Source: an uncultured Eubacteriales bacterium (GTDB taxonomy: Bacteria > Bacillota > Clostridia > Oscillospirales > Acutalibacteraceae). From it: 5,737 nucleotides of DNA. This document shows positions 1-5,182 of this stretch, one piece after another; the stretch's first letter is position 1, and every line of letters starts with the position of its first letter. The notes beneath the pieces are model-generated. The model was given only the letters and a program-made list of their open reading frames with translations. It was not told where the DNA came from and did not search any database. A program made the position numbers and the translations under genes. Location of the stretch: NCBI GenBank assembly GCA_934667575.1, contig CAKUME010000085.1, positions 1 through 5,737 of the forward strand. Reading direction: 5' to 3'.

Positions 1-737
1 TCTGCGAGAAAAAAATCGCCGAACACAAAATGGATATGAAGCTGGTGGACGTGGAATACACGTTCGACAACAGCAAAATTCTGTTCTATTTCACGGCCGA
101 CGGGCGCGTGGATTTTCGCGAGCTGGTCAAGGACCTGGCGTCGATTTTCCGCACGCGCATTGAACTGCGCCAGATCGGCGTGCGCGACGAGGCCAAAATG
201 CTGGGCGGATTGGGCATTTGCGGCCGCCCGTTTTGCTGCGCGCAGTTTTTGGGCGATTTTCAGCCCGTTTCGATCAAGATGGCCAAGGAGCAGGGGCTGT
301 CGCTCAACCCGGTCAAAATTTCCGGCTCGTGCGGGCGCCTGATGTGCTGCCTCAAGTATGAGCAGGAAGCCTATGAGGACCTCATCCGCGTCACGCCGCG
401 CGTGGGAGCGCTGGTGTCCACGCCCGAGGGGCGCGGCATTGTAACCGAACAGAATCTGGTGGCGGGCAGCGTGAAGGTGCGGCCGGAAAACAACCCCGAG
501 GCCGTGCCGCGCACATTTGCGGTGGCCGATGTGCAGGTGCTCGCCAAGGACCGCCCGCGGCCCGAGCGCACCGAACCGGCCGCCGACGCCCCAGCCGACG
601 AGCGCCCGCGCAATCCGCGCCCGAACCGCCGCCCCGATGCGCCCCTCCGCGCGAACGGCGGCAGTCGGCCGCCGCGCAAGCCCGGCGCGCCCCGCCGACC
701 GGACGACCGGAAAAAGCCGGATTTGGAGAAAAAATAA
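1..737 (+). CDS. ricT: RicT/YaaT family protein (PSP1 domain), 3' part, runs off left edge
   Basis: In Bacillus subtilis RicT (YaaT) joins RicA and RicF in a cytoplasmic Fe-S complex that stimulates RNase Y mRNA processing and affects sporulation, competence and biofilm formation. The reading frame is open from the first complete codon (position 3) to TAA at 735-737, 244 codons, so the N-terminal part lies outside the window; the ATG at 30 is internal, because family-like residues precede it (ending EHKMDMKLVDVEY). Hallmarks are the TADGRVDFRELVKDLA block and two CxxxxCC motifs, CGRPFCC (about 219-239) and CGRLMCC (about 330-350), which in the family supply cysteines for iron-sulfur clusters. 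The conserved core ends near position 550. The last 60 or so residues are a Pro/Arg/Asp-rich, low-complexity, probably disordered basic tail ending in DLEKK. No terminator follows; the next gene starts 83 bp downstream with its own promoter. Family call is firm; the mRNA-processing role is inferred from the Bacillus protein. Confidence 0.93.
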   Translation, partial: CEKKIAEHKMDMKLVDVEYTFDNSKILFYFTADGRVDFRELVKDLASIFRTRIELRQIGVRDEAKMLGGLGICGRPFCCAQFLGDFQPVSIKMAKEQGLSLNPVKISGSCGRLMCCLKYEQEAYEDLIRVTPRVGALVSTPEGRGIVTEQNLVAGSVKVRPENNPEAVPRTFAVADVQVLAKDRPRPERTEPAADAPADERPRNPRPNRRPDAPLRANGGSRPPRKPGAPRRPDDRKKPDLEKK

Positions 738-756
738 TCCGAATTGCAAAAAGGGC

Positions 757-784
757 TTGAATTTTTTGTTTTTCATGGTAGAAT
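757..784 (+). promoter_or_regulatory. Probable SigA-type promoter with extended -10 for the ferredoxin gene
   Basis: A -35-like TTGAAT lies at 757-762 and a -10 TAGAAT at 779-784, with a 16-nt spacer. TGG directly before the -10 (776-778) makes an extended -10 element. The spacer is T-rich in an otherwise GC-rich window. The match is four of six for the -35 and five of six for the -10. Transcription would begin near 790-792, giving a leader of about 30 nt before the ferredoxin start. This is a prediction from consensus only. Confidence 0.65.
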
Positions 785-805
785 GATATTGAAACCCGAT
801 CGGAT

Positions 806-812
806 GGAGGTG
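806..812 (+). promoter_or_regulatory. Ribosome binding site of the ferredoxin gene
   Basis: GGAGGTG ends 8 nt before the ATG at 821. It is a near-perfect complement of the 16S rRNA 3' end and fixes the start of this very short gene, which could be missed by length filters. Confidence 0.9.
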
Positions 813-820
813 TGACGATT

Positions 821-991
821 ATGGCTTACAAAATTTCCGACGATTGCATCAGCTGCGGCTCCTGCGCGGAAGGCTGCCCGGTGGGCGCCATTTCCGAAGG
901 CGACGGCAAATATGTGATTGACGCCGATGCCTGCATTGAATGCGGCGCTTGCGCGGACGCATGTCCGGTCGGCGCCCCGCACCAGGACTAA
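821..991 (+). CDS. Clostridial-type 2[4Fe-4S] ferredoxin, 56 aa
   Basis: This is a small soluble low-potential electron carrier that, in anaerobes, shuttles electrons between enzymes such as pyruvate:ferredoxin oxidoreductase and hydrogenase or Rnf. The gene runs from ATG to TAA and encodes 56 residues, the usual size for the class. Two classical cluster motifs are complete: C9-x2-C12-x2-C15-x3-C19-P and C38-x2-C41-x2-C44-x3-C48-P. Each set gives three ligands to one cluster and its last Cys to the other. The start MAYKISDD, the central VIDAD and the end CPVGAPHQD closely resemble Clostridium pasteurianum ferredoxin as I remember it. The protein is acidic (ten Asp/Glu against two Lys), as normal for the family. 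It has its own promoter, an excellent ribosome binding site and a strong terminator, so it is probably expressed alone and highly. Its actual redox partners cannot be read from this window. Confidence 0.97.
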   Translation: MAYKISDDCISCGSCAEGCPVGAISEGDGKYVIDADACIECGACADACPVGAPHQD

Positions 992-1005
992 TTTGCAAAC
1001 AACAC

Positions 1006-1050
1006 AAAACAGCCGGAGGCTTCCTACCACGGAAGTCTCCGGCTGTTTTT
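1006..1050 (+). terminator. Strong intrinsic terminator after the ferredoxin gene, possibly also serving the opposite strand
   Basis: A 15-bp stem pairs 1010-1024 with 1031-1045 around a six-base loop (TACCAC), extended by A/T pairs from 1006-1009 against 1046-1049. It is followed by TTTTT at 1046-1050, then C and another T5 run. On the + strand the only irregular pair is a G-U wobble (1019/1036). On the - strand that pair becomes an A-C mismatch, and the trailing tract is the weaker TTTTGTGTTG. It is therefore best suited to the ferredoxin transcript, but may also stop transcripts leaving rsmG, whose stop codon is about 38 nt away. Confidence 0.93.
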
Positions 1051-1082
1051 CGTTTTTCGCGCGCGGCGGGCGGCAACATCGC

Positions 1083-1796
1083 TCATCCCAGCGGCGCTTT
1101 GGCGATCTTTGCGCCCGCGCGCGGATAAGCCGTCGGCGTGGGCGCCGTTTTTTTCACGCAAATCAGCGTGCGGCCGCTGCCGTCGGGCAGCGTGCGCGCC
1201 TGCACCTCGCCCAACGTGCCGCCCAGCGTGCGCAGCGCCTTTTCGGCGCGGTGCAGTTCGTCGCCGCAGTCGGGGCCCTTCATTGCAACGAACACGCCGC
1301 CTTTTTTCACAAACGGCAGGCAGTATTCCGCCAGCACCGGCAGCTGCGCCACGGCGCGCGCCGACGCAAGGTCAAATTTTTCGCGCAGCTTGGGGTCGCG
1401 GCCGCCCTCTTCGGCGCGCGCATGGCGAATCTCCATCGGCAGCGCCAGCGCATCCGACACGGCCTGCAAAAACACCAGCCGTTTATTCAGGCTGTCGAGC
1501 AGCGTCACGCGCAGATCGGGGCGCGCGATCTTGAGCGGCACGGCCGGAAACCCCGCGCCGGTGCCCACGTCAATCAGCGACGCGCCGGGCGCGGGCTGCA
1601 CGCAGCAAAGCAGCGTGAGGCTGTCCACAAAATGGCGGATCACAATGCCCTCGGGGTCGGTGATGCCGGTCAGATTCATTTTTTCGTTCCATTCCACCAG
1701 CAGCTGCGCATAGCGGTCAAACTGTGCCAGCTGCTCTTCGTTCAGCGCAACGCCCAGCGCGGCGGCGTGGGTGCGCAGCAGGTCAATCGGGATCAT
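1083..1796 (-). CDS. rsmG: 16S rRNA (guanine-N7)-methyltransferase RsmG (GidB)
   Basis: RsmG uses S-adenosylmethionine to methylate N7 of the 16S rRNA 530-loop guanine (G527 in E. coli numbering); loss in other bacteria gives low-level streptomycin resistance. The product is 237 aa, at the upper end of the usual range. Visible motifs: the NLTGITDPEGIVIRHFVDSL block (about 41-60), the SAM-binding glycine loop DVGTGAGFPAVPLKI (76-90), LLDSLNKR (99-106), SARAVAQLPVLAEYCLP (145-161), AMKG (171-174) and the family C-terminal signature beginning YPR (224 onward). The ATG at 1796 is chosen over an in-frame upstream start because AAGGAG (about 1805-1810) lies 8 nt before it and MIPIDLL fits the family N-terminus. 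The gene overlaps the end of mnmG by 14 nt, suggesting translational coupling and a shared transcript. It ends facing the ferredoxin terminator. Confidence 0.97.
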   Translation of the reverse strand: MIPIDLLRTHAAALGVALNEEQLAQFDRYAQLLVEWNEKMNLTGITDPEGIVIRHFVDSLTLLCCVQPAPGASLIDVGTGAGFPAVPLKIARPDLRVTLLDSLNKRLVFLQAVSDALALPMEIRHARAEEGGRDPKLREKFDLASARAVAQLPVLAEYCLPFVKKGGVFVAMKGPDCGDELHRAEKALRTLGGTLGEVQARTLPDGSGRTLICVKKTAPTPTAYPRAGAKIAKAPLG

Positions 1797-3726
1797 GCGG
1801 AGCGCTCCTTTCTGCGGCGGTCGGATTGTTCGAGCCGGATTGCTCTTCGCCGCTTTGCTCATTGATGCCGCGGATGATGAGCACCGAAATATCCGCCGGG
1901 CTCACGCCCGAAATGCGCGACGCCTGGCCGATGCTGTGCGGCTGGATTTTGTTGAGCTTTTCCTGCGCCTCGAGCCGAAGCCCCGGCACCGTGCGGTAGT
2001 CAAAGCGCGGCGGCAGCAGGCGCGATTCGAGGCGGCGCTGCTCCTCAATTTCCGCCATTTGGCGGCGAATGTAGCCCTCGTATTTGATCTCGGTTTCCAC
2101 CTGCTCCAGCACCTCGGCGGGCAGTGCCGGGCGCGCGGCGTCGGCCGCGGCAAGGTCGGAATAATGCACCTGCGGGCGGCGCAGCAGCTCGCTCAGCCGC
2201 ACACCGGTGGTCACCGGGGCGGTGCCGCAGGCGGCGAGCGCACGGTTGAGCGCGGGGGTGGGGGCGAGCGTGGTGCGCTGCACGCGCGCAAGCTCGGCCC
2301 GCTTCATGGCCTGCTTCGCCTGAAAACGCGCCCACCGGTCGTCCGAAATCAGCCCGATCTCGCGGCCGAGCGGCGTGAGGCGCTCATCGGCGTTATCCTG
2401 CCGCAGCACCAGCCGATATTCCGAGCGGCTGGTCATCATGCGGTAAGGGTCGCTCACGCCCTTGGTCACCAGGTCGTCCACCAGTGTGCCGATATAGGAA
2501 CCGGAGCGCGGCAAAATGACCGGCGGCTTGTGCTGCACAAAGCGCGCGGCGTTGATGCCCGCCACCAGCCCCTGCGCGGCGGCCTCTTCGTAGCCGGAGC
2601 TGCCGTTGAACTGCCCTGCGCCAAACAGACCGGGAATATTCTTGAACCCCAGCGACGGCGAAAGCTCCTGCGGATCCACACAGTCGTATTCAATCGCGTA
2701 GGCCACACGCATCATCTGAACGTGCTCCAGCCCGCGAATGGTGTGATACATCGCAAGCTGCACGTCCTCCGGCAGCGACGACGACGCCCCCTGCAAATAC
2801 ATTTCCTCCGTGTCGGCGCCGCAGGGCTCGATGAACAGCTGATGGCGCTCCTTGTCGGGAAAATGAACGATTTTGTCCTCCAGGCTGGGGCAGTAGCGCG
2901 GCCCAATGCCTTCGATCTTGCCGCTGTAAAGCGGCGAGCGGTGGATATTCTGCTGAATGATCCGCTTGGTTTCCGCGCTCGTCCACGTCATATAGCACAC
3001 GGCGCGGTTGGGCCCGGGGGCCGCGGTGTCATACGAAAACGGTGTGACCGGATCGTCGCCCTCCTGCGGCTCCAGCTGCGAAAAATCGACGCTGGAGCGC
3101 GCAATGCGCGCCGGCGTGCCGGTTTTGAAGCGGCGCAGCCCCACGCCGAGCGCCCGCAGCGACCGGCTCAAAAATGCGGCGGGGAACATGCCGTCCGGCC
3201 CGCTCTCGTAGGCCACATCGCCAATGTACACCTTGCCCGCCAAAAACGTGCCGGTGGCAAGCACCACCGCCCGCGCGCGATACACCGCCCCCAGCCGCGT
3301 CACGCATTCCCACACGGCGGAATCCTCGGCCGAACGGCGCAGCTCGGTGATCTCGCCCTGGCGCAAAAAAAGGTTCGGCTGAAGCTCCAGCTTATGCTTC
3401 ATCACGGCGCTGTATTTGCGGCGGTCGATCTGCGCGCGCAGACTGTGCACCGCCGGGCCTTTGCCGCGGTTGAGCATCCGGCTTTGCAAAAAGCATTCGT
3501 CGGCCGTGCGGCCCATCTCGCCGCCCAGCGCATCGATTTCGCGCACCAGATGGCCCTTGGCGGTGCCGCCAATCGACGGATTGCACGGGCAGTTGCCCAC
3601 CGCGTCCATATTGATCGTGAACACGCCCGTGCGGCACCCCAGCCGCGCGGCGGCCAGCGCCGCTTCAATGCCCGCATGGCCCGCGCCGATCACGAGCACA
3701 TCCAAATCCTGTGCCAAAAACTCCAA
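1783..3726 (-). CDS. mnmG: tRNA uridine-5-carboxymethylaminomethyl modification enzyme MnmG (GidA)
   Basis: MnmG is the FAD-binding partner of MnmE. Using methylene-tetrahydrofolate, NADH and glycine or ammonium, the complex adds (carboxymethyl)aminomethyl to C5 of wobble U34 in certain tRNAs. From the chosen start the protein is 647 aa, normal for the family. It shows the Rossmann FAD motif VLVIGAGHAG (10-19), the active-site segment CPCNPSIGG (46-54), GGEMG (68-72), ATGTFLAGK (157-165), KTGTPAR (201-207), GIGPRYCPSLEDK (273-285, Cys279 matching E. coli Cys277), GYEEAAAQG (378-386), EYRLVLRQDNAD (436-447) and the C-terminal KYEGYI and SIGQASRISGVSPADIS. The start is a TTG at 3726 with AGAGGAGG ending 8 nt upstream; an ATG or other start further upstream would give a non-family leader overlapping mnmE. 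After the conserved end comes a Ser/Glu/Pro-rich tail of about 27 residues that overlaps rsmG. Confidence 0.97.
   Translation of the reverse strand: MEFLAQDLDVLVIGAGHAGIEAALAAARLGCRTGVFTINMDAVGNCPCNPSIGGTAKGHLVREIDALGGEMGRTADECFLQSRMLNRGKGPAVHSLRAQIDRRKYSAVMKHKLELQPNLFLRQGEITELRRSAEDSAVWECVTRLGAVYRARAVVLATGTFLAGKVYIGDVAYESGPDGMFPAAFLSRSLRALGVGLRRFKTGTPARIARSSVDFSQLEPQEGDDPVTPFSYDTAAPGPNRAVCYMTWTSAETKRIIQQNIHRSPLYSGKIEGIGPRYCPSLEDKIVHFPDKERHQLFIEPCGADTEEMYLQGASSSLPEDVQLAMYHTIRGLEHVQMMRVAYAIEYDCVDPQELSPSLGFKNIPGLFGAGQFNGSSGYEEAAAQGLVAGINAARFVQHKPPVILPRSGSYIGTLVDDLVTKGVSDPYRMMTSRSEYRLVLRQDNADERLTPLGREIGLISDDRWARFQAKQAMKRAELARVQRTTLAPTPALNRALAACGTAPVTTGVRLSELLRRPQVHYSDLAAADAARPALPAEVLEQVETEIKYEGYIRRQMAEIEEQRRLESRLLPPRFDYRTVPGLRLEAQEKLNKIQPHSIGQASRISGVSPADISVLIIRGINEQSGEEQSGSNNPTAAERSAPHDPD
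1805..1810 (-). promoter_or_regulatory. Ribosome binding site of rsmG, inside the mnmG coding region
   Basis: AAGGAG on the - strand sits 8 nt upstream of the rsmG ATG and lies entirely within the last codons of mnmG. Ribosomes finishing mnmG therefore pass over it, which favours coupled translation. It decides the rsmG start at 1796. Confidence 0.85.
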
Positions 3727-3734
3727 AGCAAAAG

Positions 3735-3742
3735 CCTCCTCT
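3735..3742 (-). promoter_or_regulatory. Ribosome binding site fixing a TTG start for mnmG
   Basis: AGAGGAGG on the - strand ends 8 nt before the TTG at 3724-3726, ideal spacing. The next in-frame TTG (3715-3717) would be 17 nt away, and no ATG or GTG lies at a workable distance. This makes the TTG the most likely mnmG start. Confidence 0.82.
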
Positions 3743-3761
3743 TGGTTTGTACCCGTACCTC

Positions 3762-3795
3762 TCCGCCGCTGCTGCGGTGGTGCAGCCGCGGCGGA
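3762..3795 (-). other. GC-rich hairpin in the mnmE-mnmG gap, no U-tract
   Basis: On the - strand an 8-bp outer stem TCCGCCGC/GCGGCGGA (3788-3795 with 3762-3769) is followed by one G·A mismatch and a 5-bp inner stem GCTGC/GCAGC (3782-3786 with 3771-3775) around loop ACCACC. It occupies almost half of the 73-nt gap, beginning a few bases after the mnmE stop and ending about 19 nt before the mnmG ribosome binding site. GAGGTACGGG follows on the - strand, so it is not a standard intrinsic terminator for that strand. It could stabilise or mark a processing point of the mRNA; that role is inference. Confidence 0.6.
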
Positions 3796-3799
3796 AAAT

Positions 3800-5164
3800 T
3801 TATTTGCCCACGCAGAACTGCGAAAACACGGCATCCACCACCGCCGCGCTCACGGATTCGCCGGTGAGCTCCGCCAGCGCGCCGATGGCCGCTTCGATCG
3901 ATACCGTTACCGCGTCGAACGTCATGCCCGCGCGCAGCGCTTCCTGCGCTTCGTGCACGGCGTCCTGCGCGCGCAGTGCGGCTTCCCGCTGCCGCTCGGT
4001 GAACAGCATGCCCTCGTCCGGGCGCAGCTGCGCGGTGCCGAGCGCATCGGCCACGGCGGCGGTCAAATCGTCCAGCCCGCGCCCCGTTGCCGCCGACAAG
4101 CGCACCACGCGCGGCGCGGCATGGGCAATTTCCGCTTCGCTGACCACGGCAGGCAGATCGCCCTTGTTGATGATCGCCACCGCCGGGCGGTTCCGGATGG
4201 CAGCCAGCAGCGCGCGGTCCTCGTCGTCCAGCGGACGCGCCCCGTCGAACACCGCGAGCACCAAACCGGCCGTTTCGAGCTTTTGGCGCGCGCGCGCCAC
4301 GCCGATGCGCTCCACCGGGTCGACGGTATCGCGCAGGCCGGCCGTGTCGGCCAGCCGCAGCACGATCTCGCCGAGCTTGACCGACTCTTCCACCACGTCG
4401 CGCGTGGTGCCCGGCACGGCCGTGACAATGCTGCGCTCACAGCCCGAAAGCAAATTCATCAGCGTGGACTTGCCCACGTTGGGGCGGCCCAAAATCACCG
4501 TTTCCACGCCGTCGCGCAGCACCCGCCCGGCCTCAAACTGCCGCAACAGCGCGCCGAGCGAGGCATCGGCATCATCCAGCCGCGCTTCCAGCTCGGCCGC
4601 CGTGACCTCGGGCACCTCTTCGTCCGGAAAATCCGCCCACGCGGTGAGGTGCGCCGCCGCATCCACCAGCCCGCCGCGCACGGCATTGATGCGCTTTTGC
4701 AGCGCGCCGTCTGCCGCGGCCTGTGCGGCGCGCGCCGCCTGCTCCCCCTGCGCGCCGATGCGCTGCATGACCGCCTCGGCCGAGGTGAGGCTCAGCTTGC
4801 CGTTCAAAAACGCCCGCCGCGTGAATTCGCCGGGCTGCGCCAGCCGCGCGCCCGCTTCAACGGCCGCACGCAGCACCCGCCGGGTGAGATACACCCCGCC
4901 ATGGCACGACAGCTCCACCACATCCTCGCCGGTATAGCTGCGGGGCGCGCAAAACACCGTGGCAATGCCGTCGTCAAACACGCCGTGCGCGTCGCGCAGC
5001 CGCCCAAAATGTGCGCGGTAGCCCGCCGACTGCGCCAGCGTGCCGCCCGACACCGGCACAAAAATCCGGTCGGCAATTGCCGCCGCGCCGTCGCCCGAAA
5101 TGCGCACCACGCCGATCGCGCCGGGCGCCTGTGCGGTTGCAATGGCCGCAATGGGTTCTGCCAT
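3800..5164 (-). CDS. mnmE: tRNA modification GTPase MnmE (TrmE)
   Basis: MnmE is a homodimeric, potassium-activated GTPase that binds a tetrahydrofolate one-carbon donor and works with MnmG on wobble U34 of certain tRNAs. The product is 454 aa, the expected length. The N-terminal folate-binding domain starts IAAIATAQAPGAIGVVRISG (5-24) and contains SYTGEDVVELSCHGG (76-90) and GEFTRRAFLNGKLSL (112-126). The G domain, inserted in a helical domain, has G1 GRPNVGKS (226-233), the TTRD switch (253-256), G3 DTAG (273-276), G4 NKGD (333-336) and a G5-like SAATGRG (357-363). The C-terminus ends FCVGK, the family CxGK motif with the conserved Cys451. All key residues are present. The ATG at 5164 has GGAGGAGG 8 nt upstream. 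It begins 18 nt after the stop of the upstream transporter-like gene, so the two are probably cotranscribed; no promoter is seen between them. Confidence 0.98.
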   Translation of the reverse strand: MAEPIAAIATAQAPGAIGVVRISGDGAAAIADRIFVPVSGGTLAQSAGYRAHFGRLRDAHGVFDDGIATVFCAPRSYTGEDVVELSCHGGVYLTRRVLRAAVEAGARLAQPGEFTRRAFLNGKLSLTSAEAVMQRIGAQGEQAARAAQAAADGALQKRINAVRGGLVDAAAHLTAWADFPDEEVPEVTAAELEARLDDADASLGALLRQFEAGRVLRDGVETVILGRPNVGKSTLMNLLSGCERSIVTAVPGTTRDVVEESVKLGEIVLRLADTAGLRDTVDPVERIGVARARQKLETAGLVLAVFDGARPLDDEDRALLAAIRNRPAVAIINKGDLPAVVSEAEIAHAAPRVVRLSAATGRGLDDLTAAVADALGTAQLRPDEGMLFTERQREAALRAQDAVHEAQEALRAGMTFDAVTVSIEAAIGALAELTGESVSAAVVDAVFSQFCVGK

Positions 5165-5172
5165 GGAACATT

Positions 5173-5180
5173 CCTCCTCC
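5173..5180 (-). promoter_or_regulatory. Ribosome binding site of mnmE
   Basis: GGAGGAGG on the - strand ends 8 nt before the mnmE ATG and begins just 2 nt after the TAA (5183-5185) of the upstream gene. The tight fit leaves no space for a promoter between the two genes. Confidence 0.9.
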
Positions 5181-5182
5181 GT

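Noticed and set aside
741..772. Possible terminator after ricT (CAAAAA ... TTTTTTG)
   Set aside because: The stem would be almost all A/T pairs and overlaps the promoter; too weak to call.
1620..1630. CTGTCCACA, similar to a DnaA box
   Set aside because: Single imperfect match inside the rsmG coding region with no cluster or AT-rich stretch around it.
918..1865. A 315-codon + strand frame crossing the ferredoxin 3' end, the terminator and the rsmG complement
   Set aside because: It would run through a strong terminator and is antisense to rsmG; its composition is that of a shadow frame.
3727..3834. N-terminal extension of mnmG to an upstream start at 3834
   Set aside because: It would overlap the mnmE 3' end, translate the gap hairpin, and add residues unlike any MnmG; the TTG at 3726 has an ideal ribosome binding site.
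1771..3867. A 698-codon open frame on the + strand opposite mnmG
   Set aside because: It is antisense to an unmistakable mnmG, rich in His, Arg and Ala, has no ribosome binding site or recognisable motif, and is the kind of open shadow frame GC-rich genes produce.
3711..4937. A 408-codon open frame on the + strand opposite mnmE
   Set aside because: Ser/Ala/Arg-rich shadow of a complete MnmE gene with all GTPase motifs; no initiation signals.
5160..5176. TGTTCCATGG on the - strand at the mnmE start, resembling half of a parS (Spo0J/Noc-type) site
   Set aside because: The second half of the palindrome is not there; the similarity comes from the ribosome binding site and start codon region.
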